A stretch of 64,000 bases of DNA from assembly GCF_009720385.1 (NCBI RefSeq), contig NZ_WARX01000026.1, positions 62,001-126,000 of the forward strand. The letters run 5' to 3'. Under the pieces are notes generated by a model. That model was not told the origin of the DNA and ran no database searches. It saw nothing but the letters and a program-made list of their open reading frames with translations. Shown piece after piece: positions 30,767-39,347 of the stretch; positions within the stretch are counted from its first letter, which is position 1, and every line of letters starts with the position of its first letter. The position numbers and the translations under genes are program-made. Origin of the DNA: Catellatospora vulcania. Lineage in GTDB: Bacteria; Actinomycetota; Actinomycetes; Mycobacteriales; Micromonosporaceae.

Positions 30767-32695
30767 TCAGGGCATGGAAACCAGGTGGTTGTGGACGGTG
30801 TTGGCGAAGTTGTAGCCGTTGGACGCGTCCCAGTTGATCGACCAGGTCATCGCGCCGCGGATGGTGGGCCAGCGCGCCGGCGGGACGAAGCTGCCGCAGT
30901 TGGTGCCGGCGGCCAGGCAGTTCAGCGCGTTGTTGACCACGGACGGGCTGACGTAGCCGCCGCCCGCGGCCTGGGTGGTGGCGGGCAGTCCGAGCGCGAT
31001 CTGGTCGGGCCGCAGCGCCGACTGCAGCTGGATGCAGGCCAGCGCGGTGAGGAAGTTGACCGTGGCCTGCGAGTACGCGAACTGCTGGTCGCAGCCGAGC
31101 ATGCTGCCCGAGTTGTAGAACTGGGTGTGCACGATGGTCAGGATGTCGCGGATGTTGAGCGCGAGCGAGAAGTAGCCCGCCCCCGTGGACTGCATGTCGA
31201 TGGTCTGTGGGGCCATCGTGATGATCAGGCCTGAGCCGACGCGGGAGCGCAGGTTGCGCAGCGCCTGCTCCATGTAGGTGGCGTTGAGGCCGTTCTCGAG
31301 GTCGATGTCGACGCCGTTGAAGCCGTAGTCGGTGATCAGGGTGTAGAGGCTGTTGGCGAAGTTGGTCGCCGCGGTGGAGCTGCTGACCGAGACCGAGCCG
31401 AGTTCGCCGCCGACGGACAGGATGACCTTCTGGTTGCGTGACTTCAGGGTGGCGACGTCGGTGCGGAACTGGGCGTTGGTGTAGCCGCCGAGCGCCGAGG
31501 ACAGGCCGGAGTCCACGTTGAAGGTGACCGCGCCGGGGGTGCCGGACACGGCGTCGGCGAACGCGACCGCGACGATGTCGTAGGTGGTCGGCACCGAGGA
31601 CAGCCGCAGCGGCGTGGCCCCGTTGACGAAGTTCTGCCAGTACCCGGTGAGCAGGTGCTTGGGCAGGGTGCCGGTGGTGCAGCCGGTGGTGGTGCCGGAG
31701 GCTGCGGCCGACGCCGGGGACTCGCCGGCGCTGTTGTAGGCGCGCACCGTGTAGGTGTGGCTGGAGCAGGTGGCCAGGCCGGTGATGGTGGCGCTGGTGC
31801 CGGTGACGGTGGCGCGCACGGTGCTGCCCTCGTACACCCGGTAGCCGGTGACGGTGCCCGACGAGGCGCTCCAGCCGACGTTCAGCGAGGTGTTGGTCGC
31901 GCCGCCGACGGTGACGTTGCCGGGGGTGCCGGGCACGCCGGTGCCGCAGCCGGTGGTGGTGACGGTGACGGTGCCCGAGCGCGGCGACTCGCCGACGCTG
32001 TTGTACGCCGCGACGGAGTAGGTGTGCGTGCTGCACGCGGCGAGTCCGCTGACGGTGGCGCTGGTGCCGGTGACGGTGGCGCGCACGGTGCTGCCCTCGT
32101 ACACCCGGTAGCCGGTGACCGTGCCGGACGACGCGCCCCAGCTCAGCGCGACCGACGTGTTGGTGATCGAGCCGGCGGCCGGCGTGCCGGGCGTGCCGGG
32201 CACGGTGGGATTGGTGCCGCCCTGGCCCTGCAGCGAGACGTCGTCGGCGAAGTAGGTGCCGGTGCCGTACCAGCCGTGCAGGTAGACCTGGATCGAACTG
32301 CTCGCCGCGGTGAAGGTCAGGGTGAGCTGGGTCCAGTTGGTCGCGTTCGGGGTCCAGGTGGACGCGCCGCCGTTGACGCCGAGGTACACGTAGCTGCCGC
32401 GCACCCACGCCGACAGCGTGTACTGGGTGCCGGAGACGACGGAGACGGTCTGGGTGCACTTGCTGTTGTCGGAGGCGCTGGCCGCGCCCTGCAGCGCCTT
32501 CGTGCCGGTGCGCACCGGGGTGGACACGACGCTGCCGAGGTTGCCGGTGCAGCTCCACGGCGACAGCGCGCCGGACTCGAAGCCGCCGTTGACGAGCACT
32601 TCGGCGGCGGAGGCGGGCGCGGGCAGCGCCGCCACCGCGAAGGTGGTGACCAGCGCGGTGGCCAGGGCCGCCGCCGCTGTTCGCAGTCTGTTCAT
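30767..32695 (-). CDS. secreted GH18 chitinase with N-terminal CBM and two fibronectin-III modules
   Basis: 642 residues. Signal peptide (MNRLRTAAAAL..., cut near PASA-AE, ~30); carbohydrate-binding module ~31-165 ('VLVNGGFESGALSPWSCTG', CBM4/9 or CBM16-like); two FnIII domains ~170-255 and ~265-350 sharing the identical stretch 'VTGYRVYEGSTVRATVTGTS'; GH18 domain ~360-640 with 'FNGVDIDLE', whose final Glu (about E467) is the proton donor; the first position is Asn (allowed). It degrades chitin, probably exo/endo by processive action. An AT-rich box is upstream of the start (32755-32790). ATG 32695. Confidence 0.93.
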   Translation of the reverse strand: MNRLRTAAAALATALVTTFAVAALPAPASAAEVLVNGGFESGALSPWSCTGNLGSVVSTPVRTGTKALQGAASASDNSKCTQTVSVVSGTQYTLSAWVRGSYVYLGVNGGASTWTPNATNWTQLTLTFTAASSSIQVYLHGWYGTGTYFADDVSLQGQGGTNPTVPGTPGTPAAGSITNTSVALSWGASSGTVTGYRVYEGSTVRATVTGTSATVSGLAACSTHTYSVAAYNSVGESPRSGTVTVTTTGCGTGVPGTPGNVTVGGATNTSLNVGWSASSGTVTGYRVYEGSTVRATVTGTSATITGLATCSSHTYTVRAYNSAGESPASAAASGTTTGCTTGTLPKHLLTGYWQNFVNGATPLRLSSVPTTYDIVAVAFADAVSGTPGAVTFNVDSGLSSALGGYTNAQFRTDVATLKSRNQKVILSVGGELGSVSVSSSTAATNFANSLYTLITDYGFNGVDIDLENGLNATYMEQALRNLRSRVGSGLIITMAPQTIDMQSTGAGYFSLALNIRDILTIVHTQFYNSGSMLGCDQQFAYSQATVNFLTALACIQLQSALRPDQIALGLPATTQAAGGGYVSPSVVNNALNCLAAGTNCGSFVPPARWPTIRGAMTWSINWDASNGYNFANTVHNHLVSMP

Positions 32696-32754
32696 CGGAG
32701 CTCCGATCTCGGGACACGGGGGAGCCGTTCTCCTGGGATCGTCGCGGGTCGATA

Positions 32755-32790
32755 ATTAACAGTCAATAAGCCTTACTATTAATTCCCACC
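32755..32790. promoter_or_regulatory. AT-rich box upstream of GH18 (contains ATTAACAGT)
   Basis: AT-rich stretch with ATTAACAGT (32755-32763) and ATTAATTC (32779-32786), 60-95 bp before the start at 32695, in a GC-rich context. ATTAACAGT also lies upstream of the GH16 gene (13232-13240). It may be part of a chitin/glucan-linked promoter. Confidence 0.4.
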
Positions 32791-32861
32791 AATTGAGACG
32801 GTACACAGACGACACAGGCCCGCTCGCCTACCGCGAGCGGGCCTGTGCTGCTGTTACGTGA

Positions 32862-34283
32862 CTACTCGGCGTCCGCGCCGACCCGCTCCGGCAGCGGCAT
32901 CCGCTGCGCCGGAACCGCGATCTCGCTGTCGCGGCGGCCGTTGGCGTACTCGGCCAGCTCGGGGTCGCCCTCGTGGTGCTGCTGCTCCACCTCGTCCTCG
33001 GGCTGCTCGACCTCGGCCTGCTCGCCCTGCTCGGCCTGCTGCAGCTCCTGCGAGAGCGCTTCGGCCTGCTGCGCCACCTCGACCAGCTCCGCCTGCACCT
33101 CGGGCATCTCGGACGCCTCGGGCTCGGCGGCCGAGTGGCGGGGGTTCGGGCGCATCTGCACGCGCGGGTACTCCCCGGTCTCGACCCCGCCCACGGCGGC
33201 GGCCATGACGGCCGCGGCGGCGAGGTTGGCCACCCGCTCGGCCTCGCGCTGCACCCTGGCCCGCACCGCCACGGCGTGGCGCTCGGCGGACTCGGCCGCC
33301 CGGCGGGCCTCCTCCAGCCGGTGCAGCTCGTGGCCGAGCTCCTGGCTGGTGTCGTGGAGACGCTGCTGCAGCTGGGCGACGTCGCGCTCGGCGGTCGCGC
33401 CGTCCTGGCGGGACTGCACCAGGCGCTGCTGGGCGATGTCCAGCTCGGCCTGGAGCTGGGCCAGCGCCTGGCGGCGGGCCCGGATCTCCTGCTGCACGAC
33501 GGTCAGCTGCTGCTGGTGGGCGGCGTTCTGGTCGTCGGCACGGCGGCGCAGGTCCGACGCGTGCTGCTGGGCCTCGGCGTGCAGCGCGGCGTTCTTCTGG
33601 TTCACCGCGGTGCGCTGGCCGGCCAGCTCACGCTCGGCGGCCGCACGCAGCTCGACGAGCTCGCGCTCCATGTTGGCCTTCCACTGCGAGACCTCCTGCT
33701 GGGTCTGCGCGCGGGCGGCCTCGATCTCCTGCTGCACCCGCACCCGGGCCGCCTCGACCAGGGCGTCGGCCTCGGCGCGGGCGTGCTCGGCCTGCTGGGC
33801 GTTCTGGTCGTGTACCCGCTTGAGCTCCTGCTCGGCACGCTCCAGCGCGCCCTCGCTCTCGGCGCGCAGCCGGTCGGCCTGACCCTGGGCCTCGGCGAGG
33901 ATCTTCTCCGCCTCTTCCTTGTGGTGGGCCATCTGCTGCGCCGTCGTGGTGGTGATCGCCTCGGCCTGCTTCTCGGCGAGCTCCAGGATCTGGTCCACCA
34001 TCGGGCCCAGGTGGCGGAACGAGGCCCGCTCGACCTGTGCCGGGCGGTTGCGCAGCTCCGCCAGCTCCGACAGGTCGGTGTGCTGGCGCTTCAGCCGCTC
34101 GGTGAGGTCGCGGACCTGCCCGAGCGCGCGCTCGCGCTCGGCCGACAGCGACGACACCTCGGCGTTGATGCGCGCGATGTACTGCTCGACCTGCCGCTGG
34201 TCGTACCCGCGCAGCTTGACCTCGAAGTCGGGCCGTGCCGCCAGGTCGTCGCGTAGTGCGAGCACGTCCTCGTCCTGAGACAT
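32862..34283 (-). CDS. long DivIVA/FilP-like coiled-coil protein
   Basis: 473 residues. ATG 34283 follows GGAAGGAAG. The first 60 residues ('FEVKLRGYDQRQVEQYIARINAEVSSLSAERERAL') look like the DivIVA-type N-terminal curved-membrane-binding segment. Residues ~60-360 are heptad-rich, Glu/Gln/Ala/Arg-dense coiled coil ('AEAQGQADRLRAESEGALERAEQELKRVHDQNAQQAEHARAEADALVEAARVRVQQEIEAARAQTQQEV'). The tail is acidic and Gln/Glu-rich. It probably forms or marks polar growth scaffolds, as Scy/FilP/DivIVA do in filamentous actinomycetes; which of them is unclear. A frame reading further upstream is not the gene. Confidence 0.85.
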   Translation of the reverse strand: MSQDEDVLALRDDLAARPDFEVKLRGYDQRQVEQYIARINAEVSSLSAERERALGQVRDLTERLKRQHTDLSELAELRNRPAQVERASFRHLGPMVDQILELAEKQAEAITTTTAQQMAHHKEEAEKILAEAQGQADRLRAESEGALERAEQELKRVHDQNAQQAEHARAEADALVEAARVRVQQEIEAARAQTQQEVSQWKANMERELVELRAAAERELAGQRTAVNQKNAALHAEAQQHASDLRRRADDQNAAHQQQLTVVQQEIRARRQALAQLQAELDIAQQRLVQSRQDGATAERDVAQLQQRLHDTSQELGHELHRLEEARRAAESAERHAVAVRARVQREAERVANLAAAAVMAAAVGGVETGEYPRVQMRPNPRHSAAEPEASEMPEVQAELVEVAQQAEALSQELQQAEQGEQAEVEQPEDEVEQQHHEGDPELAEYANGRRDSEIAVPAQRMPLPERVGADAE

Positions 34284-34509
34284 ACGTCTTCCTTCCACAA
34301 GATCACCAACGCATCGGCCGGCGGGCGTGCCGCGCCGCGGGGGATGCGGTGCGGTCGGCGAACCCGCCTGCGCATCCGCAGACGGTACCGGCGTCCCTAT
34401 GTTCGCCGTCACCCCGCCCCGCCACCAGTCCACCGACCGTTCACGTTTATGTCGGATCGGGGCCTGCCGGACGTGTTGGCACCGCAGTTGAGCCAATGCG
34501 GCTTGCTTT

Positions 34510-34539
34510 TGGCACCAGCGTGGTGCCATAGTGGTGCCA
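34510..34539. promoter_or_regulatory. RHH operator: three 8-bp boxes overlapping the start codon
   Basis: TGGCACCA (34510-34517) and two TGGTGCCA boxes (34521-34528, 34532-34539) are spaced by 3 bp, an 11-bp period that is one helical turn. The last box touches the ATG of the RHH gene, as in autoregulated HicB/Arc-type operons. Confidence 0.75.
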
Positions 34540-35054
34540 TGGAACTGACGCCGTATGTGGAGAAGCTCCGAGCCGAGCTGGCCGTCGCCGCCGAGACCGG
34601 CGGCGAGGAGGCCCGTGCCCTCGCCGAGCGCCTCGCCGTGCCGCTGGAGTCGGCGATCCGGCTCACGCTGCTCGAGGCGCTCTCGGCGGCGGCCGACGAG
34701 ATCACCCGCGAGCTCGCGCCGGGCTCGGTCGAGGTGCGCCTGCGCGGGCTCAACCCCGCCTTCGTGGTGAACACCCGGCAGAGCCCGCCGGACGAGCACT
34801 CCCCCGCCCCTGCCGCCGCGCCGGCCTGGGACGACACCGCCGGGGAGAAGGGCGCGACGGCGCGGATCAACCTGCGGCTGCCCGACGAGCTCAAGACGCG
34901 CATCGACGAGGCGGCCGCCCGGGAGCGGCTGTCGGCCAACGCGTGGCTGGTCCGTGCCGCCGCGGCCGCGCTGGACGCCGGTGCCGCCCCGCGCCCGGCC
35001 GCCCGGCCCGGCGGCACCGACCTCGGCCAGCGCTACACCGGCTGGGCCCGCTGA
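34539..35054 (+). CDS. HicB-like RHH (ribbon-helix-helix) regulator
   Basis: 171 residues. The C-terminal RHH fold is 'ARINLRLPDELKTRIDEAAARERLSANAWLVRAAAAALDA' (~107-147). The N-terminal ~80 residues hold helices ('VEKLRAELAVAAETGGEEARALAERLAVPLESAIRLTLLEALSAAADEITREL') before 'VRLRGLNPAFVVN'. Such RHH genes precede DUF4097 and DrrAB-type ABC genes in other actinomycetes. No toxin is adjacent, so it is a regulator, not an antitoxin. The three-box operator covers its start. Confidence 0.85.
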   Translation: MELTPYVEKLRAELAVAAETGGEEARALAERLAVPLESAIRLTLLEALSAAADEITRELAPGSVEVRLRGLNPAFVVNTRQSPPDEHSPAPAAAPAWDDTAGEKGATARINLRLPDELKTRIDEAAARERLSANAWLVRAAAAALDAGAAPRPAARPGGTDLGQRYTGWAR

Positions 35055-35116
35055 CCGACGCCTGCCCACCCGCCCACCCGCGGATCCACCGACCAGACCG
35101 ATGCGAGGGAACCACC

Positions 35117-36007
35117 ATGCCCACCTTCGACACACCTGAGCCGATCACCGTGTCCATCAGCGTCATCGCCGCCGACATCCGGATCGTGGCCAGCGAACGC
35201 GCCGACACCGTGGTCGAGGTGCGCCCGGCCAACAACAGCGCCAAGTCCGTCCGGATCGCCGAGCAGACCCGCGTGGAGTACTCCGACGGCCGCCTGCTGG
35301 TGAAGACGCCCAAGCACCTCAACACGCTGCTGGGCCGCCCCGGATCCCTCGACGTGGAGATCCACCTGCCCGCCGGGTCGTCGCTCGACGGCGACACCGG
35401 CATGGGCGACCTGCAGGCCGACGGGCCGCTGGGCGAGTGCCGGTTCTCCACCGGCTACGGCCGGCTGTACTTCGGCCAGACCGGGCGGCTGCGCGCCAAC
35501 ACCGGCGCCGGCGAGATCAGCGCCGACCGGGTGCTCGGCGACGCCGAACTCACCACCGGCGCCGGTCGCACCCGGGTCGGGCTCGTCGCCGGCAACGCCG
35601 TCATCAAGAGCTCGACCGGCGGCTGCGAGGTCGGCACGATCACCGGCACCGGCCGGATCAACGGCGCGGACGGCCACATCACCGTCGGCCGGGCGGTGGC
35701 CGAACTCAGCGCCAAGACCGCCAACGGCGACGTCGCCGTCGAGCGGGCCGAGGCCGGGCTCACCGCGAAGACCGCGTACGGCGACATCCGCGTCGGCGCC
35801 GCGGTGCGCGGCACGCACGTGCTGGAGACCTCCGCGGGCCGCATCGACGTCGGCATCCCCACCGGCACCGCCGTCTGGCTGGACCTGAGGTCCACCGGCA
35901 CGGTGCGCAACTCCCTCGACAACGTCCCCGGCCCGGAGGAGTCCGACGAGCGCGTCGAGGTGCGCGCCCGGACCTCCTGGGGCGACATCATCATCCACCG
36001 CTCCTGA
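35117..36007 (+). CDS. DUF4097 beta-solenoid protein
   Basis: 296 residues, ATG 35117 after GAGGGA. DUF4097-type repeats: 'DIRIVASERADTVVEVRP', 'LDVEIHLPAGSSLDGDTGMGDLQADGPLGECRFSTGYGRLYFGQTGRLRANTGAGEISADRVLGDAELTTGAGRTRVG', a parallel beta-solenoid with turns of ~16-20 residues. No signal peptide. In this operon context (RHH, ABC ATPase, permease) it may sense or gate the transporter. Function unknown. Confidence 0.85.
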   Translation: MPTFDTPEPITVSISVIAADIRIVASERADTVVEVRPANNSAKSVRIAEQTRVEYSDGRLLVKTPKHLNTLLGRPGSLDVEIHLPAGSSLDGDTGMGDLQADGPLGECRFSTGYGRLYFGQTGRLRANTGAGEISADRVLGDAELTTGAGRTRVGLVAGNAVIKSSTGGCEVGTITGTGRINGADGHITVGRAVAELSAKTANGDVAVERAEAGLTAKTAYGDIRVGAAVRGTHVLETSAGRIDVGIPTGTAVWLDLRSTGTVRNSLDNVPGPEESDERVEVRARTSWGDIIIHRS

Positions 36008-36018
36008 AAGGACGCCCC

Positions 36019-36981
36019 ATGCCCACCCCCGCGAACGCCATCGAGGTCACCGGCCTGCGCAAGGCGTACGGCAAGAAGACCGTCCTGGACGGCATCGACC
36101 TGCACGTGCCCGCCGGCACGATCTTCTCCCTGCTCGGCCCCAACGGCGCGGGCAAGACCACGGCGGTCAACATCCTGTCCACCCTGCTGCGCCCCGACGC
36201 CGGCCGGATCCGGGTGGCGGGCCACGACCCGGCCACCCACCCCGACGACGTCCGCGCCGCGATCGGCCTCACCGGCCAGTTCTCCGCGGTGGACGGCTTC
36301 CTCACCGGCGCGGAGAACCTGGCCCTGATGGCCGACCTGAACCACCTGGACCGCCGCGAGGGCCGCCGCCGCGTCGCGGACCTGCTGGCGCGCTTCGACC
36401 TGACCGAGGCCGCCAAGACACCGACCACGACCTACTCCGGCGGCATGAAGCGCCGGCTCGACCTGGCGATGACCCTGGTCGGCAACCCGCGGGTGGTCTT
36501 CCTCGACGAGCCGACCACCGGCCTGGACCCGCGCAGCCGCCGCACCATGTGGGACAGCATCCGCAGCCTGGTCGCCGACGGCGTCACCATCTTCCTGACC
36601 ACGCAGTACCTGGAAGAGGCCGACCAGCTCGCCGACCGGGTCGCGCTGCTCGACCACGGCCGGATCATCGCCGAGGGCACCCCGGCCGAGCTCAAGCGCC
36701 TCATCCCGGGCGGCCACATCCGGCTGCGTTTCGCCGGGCTCGCCGAACTGGAGTCCGCGTCCCACCTGTTCGGGACCTCGACCCGCGACGACGACGCGCT
36801 GACCCTGCAGGTGCCCAGCGACGGCGGCGTCCGCTCGCTGCGCGAGGTGCTCGACCGGCTCGACGGCGCGTCCGTCGAGATCGCCGAGCTGACCGTGCAC
36901 ACCCCCGACCTCGACGACGTCTTCCTCACCCTGACCGGCCGGCCCGACCCCGCCACCCTCGAAGGAGCGAACAACCGATGA
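36019..36981 (+). CDS. ABC transporter ATP-binding protein, DrrA-like
   Basis: 320 residues. Walker A 'GPNGAGKTTAVNIL' (~41-54), signature 'YSGGMKRRLDLAM', Walker B 'VVFLDEPTTGLDPRSRRTMW', and a C-terminal regulatory domain ('PGGHIRLRFAGLAELESASHLFGTSTRDD'), typical of DrrA/CcmA-type drug exporters. Stop overlaps the permease start (ATGA at 36978). It probably exports a hydrophobic compound with the next gene product. Confidence 0.92.
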   Translation: MPTPANAIEVTGLRKAYGKKTVLDGIDLHVPAGTIFSLLGPNGAGKTTAVNILSTLLRPDAGRIRVAGHDPATHPDDVRAAIGLTGQFSAVDGFLTGAENLALMADLNHLDRREGRRRVADLLARFDLTEAAKTPTTTYSGGMKRRLDLAMTLVGNPRVVFLDEPTTGLDPRSRRTMWDSIRSLVADGVTIFLTTQYLEEADQLADRVALLDHGRIIAEGTPAELKRLIPGGHIRLRFAGLAELESASHLFGTSTRDDDALTLQVPSDGGVRSLREVLDRLDGASVEIAELTVHTPDLDDVFLTLTGRPDPATLEGANNR

Positions 36982-37763
36982 GCACCAACGCGTACGCCCT
37001 GCGCGACTCGACCACCATGCTGCGGCGCTACCTGCTGCGCGCCCGCCGCTACCCGCTGATCGGCTTCCTCATCGGCATCCCGGTCATCATGCTGCTGCTG
37101 TTCGTGTACGTCTTCGGCGGCACCCTGGGCGACGGCATCGCCGCGGGCGGCGGCCGGGCCGCGTACGCCAACTACGTCACCCCCGGCATCCTGCTGCTCG
37201 CCATCGCCAGCGCGCCGCAGCTCACCGCGATCGGCGTGGCGCAGGACATGACCGAGGGCATCATCGCCCGGTTCCGGACCATGGCCATCTTCCGGCCCGC
37301 GGTGCTGACGGGGCACGTGCTCGGCAACCTGGTTCAGCTGGTCGTGGCGCTGGCCGTCGTCGTCGGCGTGGCCGTGCTCGTCGGCTTCCGTCCGAACGCG
37401 ACCCCGGTCGAGTGGGTCGCCGCGTTCGGCCTGCTGACCCTGGTCTCGTTCGCCGTCACCTGGTTCGGCGTGGCCTGCGGGCTGACCGCGCGCACCGTCG
37501 AGTCGGCCAGCAACCTGCCCATGCCGCTGATCCTGCTGCCGTTCCTGGGCAGCGGCTTCGTGCCCACCGACTCGATGCCGGACGCCGTCGGCTGGGCCGC
37601 CGAGTACCAGCCGTTCACGCCCGTCATGGAGACCGTGCGCGGCCTGCTGCTGGGCACCGGCATCGGCAACAGCGCCTGGCTGGCCCTGGCCTGGAGCCTC
37701 GCCATCACGGTGTTCTGCTACATCTGGGCCAAGCGCCGCTTCAATCGCGACGGCGCGAGCTGA
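36978..37763 (+). CDS. ABC-2 type transporter permease, DrrB-like
   Basis: 261 residues with six membrane segments (for example 'YPLIGFLIGIPVIMLLLFVYVFGG' and 'LALAWSLAITVFCYIWAKRRF') and the ABC-2 core '...GIIARFRTMAIFRPAVLTGHVLGNLVQLVVALAVVVGVAVLVGF'. Starts by ATGA overlap with the ATPase gene. Together they form a DrrAB-type exporter regulated presumably by the RHH protein. The substrate is unknown. Confidence 0.92.
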   Translation: MSTNAYALRDSTTMLRRYLLRARRYPLIGFLIGIPVIMLLLFVYVFGGTLGDGIAAGGGRAAYANYVTPGILLLAIASAPQLTAIGVAQDMTEGIIARFRTMAIFRPAVLTGHVLGNLVQLVVALAVVVGVAVLVGFRPNATPVEWVAAFGLLTLVSFAVTWFGVACGLTARTVESASNLPMPLILLPFLGSGFVPTDSMPDAVGWAAEYQPFTPVMETVRGLLLGTGIGNSAWLALAWSLAITVFCYIWAKRRFNRDGAS

Positions 37764-37929
37764 GCCCGGCTGGCTGCAGCGCACGTCCCCCGGCACCACA
37801 TGGTGCGGCGGCGGTCACCGGGAATCGGGTGGCCGCCGCCGTTTGCGTGGCCCGGCCCGCACCCGGAGCAGTTCCAGGCGGGGTCGATGGCCGAGGCCCG
37901 GGGGTGTGTGACCGCGCTACCCTGCCCGG

Positions 37930-39216
37930 GTGATCGAAGCAGCCGCGGCGACCGACGCCTCCGAAACGCCCCCGCGCCGTGGATCAGTCGTCCTCGCTGC
38001 CCTGATCGGAGCCGTCGCCGGGGCGGCCGGGGCGGCCTCCTGGGGACCGTGGGCGATGGCGGCCGGGGCGGTCGCGGGCGGGCTGCTGCTCGGGCTGGTC
38101 GACGTGCTGGCCCGCGCGCGGCAGCGGCCGGGCGAGATCCCGGCGCTGTGGTCGCGGATCGTCATGAGCGCCGCCCTGGCCGCGCCCTGCGGCTGGGCGC
38201 TGGCCGCGCTCGGCGCGAACTCCCTGCTCGTCGGCGTCATCACCGGTGGCGTCGCAGGGCTGCTGGGCATCCGGCCGCACAAGGTCGCGCTCGGCCCGCT
38301 GGTCGGCGCGGCGCTCGGCTGGGCCATGGCGGGCGTGCCCGGGGCGATCCTGGCGGCGGTGACGGTGGCCGCGTTCCGGGTGCTGTCCGCGCTGCTCTTC
38401 CGCGACCCGCAGGTGAGCATGCTGGCCGAGCAGGTCGACCCGGCCCGGCTGCCGTTCGTGGTGCCGCTGGCCGCCCGCACCCGCTACGTCGGCACCGGCT
38501 ACGTCGCCGACCTCGCCGCCGACCTGGGCGGCGAGTACCGGCCCGACCACCCTGACGTCGGCATCGTCGCCTCGCTCGACGAGCTGGCCGGGCCGGGCTT
38601 CGACCCGGCGGGCGTGGACCCGCTGGTGCGCGAGTTCTACGAGCACACCACCCGGTTCACCCTGGACATCGAGCCGCGCTGGCGGGCCTGGGTCCGGCCC
38701 GGTTACCTGCTCTACCGCAACCTGGTCGCCCGGCCGCTGGGGCAGGCCAACGTGCCGATGAACCAGCGCGAGACACAGCGGGGCGTACGCAGCCGGATCG
38801 ACACGGTCAGCGTGGACGGCGCGATCACGGTCCGGGGCTGGATCCGCTCGTTCGCCGACACCGACGAGCCCATCTACGTCGGCGTCTACACCACCTACCG
38901 GCACGACGGGCGCGGTTACGTCAGCGTCGGCTTCCCGCTGCCGCAGGCCAGTTTCACCGCGACCCTGGAGCCCCGGGCCCGGCCGGGCGGCGGGCTGGTG
39001 CTGACCAGCCGCAGCAGGCTGGACCAGCCGGGGCACTACCTGAGCTTCGTCGACCCGGCCGACGGGCGGCTGACCACGGCGGCGGTGCACGGCTTCGCCG
39101 AGGACCTCGACGTGTACGTCCAGGACGGGCAGCTGCGGGCAGAGCACGCGTTCCGGGTGTTCGGCCTGCCGTTCCTGGTGCTGCACTACCGGATCAGCCG
39201 CAAGCCCGCGCGCTGA
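37930..39216 (+). CDS. unrecognised membrane protein with long cytoplasmic C-terminal domain
   Basis: 428 residues from GTG 37930. The N-terminal ~150 residues contain five to six hydrophobic segments. The C-terminal ~280 residues are soluble, with '[92 protein letters not shown]' and a beta-rich end '[34 protein letters not shown]'. I recognise no family. It lies alone between the DrrAB operon and the DUF1800 gene. Confidence 0.7.
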   Translation: MIEAAAATDASETPPRRGSVVLAALIGAVAGAAGAASWGPWAMAAGAVAGGLLLGLVDVLARARQRPGEIPALWSRIVMSAALAAPCGWALAALGANSLLVGVITGGVAGLLGIRPHKVALGPLVGAALGWAMAGVPGAILAAVTVAAFRVLSALLFRDPQVSMLAEQVDPARLPFVVPLAARTRYVGTGYVADLAADLGGEYRPDHPDVGIVASLDELAGPGFDPAGVDPLVREFYEHTTRFTLDIEPRWRAWVRPGYLLYRNLVARPLGQANVPMNQRETQRGVRSRIDTVSVDGAITVRGWIRSFADTDEPIYVGVYTTYRHDGRGYVSVGFPLPQASFTATLEPRARPGGGLVLTSRSRLDQPGHYLSFVDPADGRLTTAAVHGFAEDLDVYVQDGQLRAEHAFRVFGLPFLVLHYRISRKPAR

Positions 39217-39347
39217 GGCCGCCAACGTCTGGTCCGCACTGCGGGCCTGATGGAAGGCCCGTGGCCGGACACTCACCGTCCGTAGCCTTACGTTGCCCGT
39301 ACACGCTGCGCGGGCGATCCGGATCAAGGCCTGCCTAGGATCGGCGC

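Noticed and set aside
34284-35135. Extension of the coiled-coil gene upstream of its ATG at 34283
   Set aside because: The extension lacks coiled-coil or domain features and overlaps the oppositely transcribed RHH gene; the ATG at 34283 has a good ribosome site.
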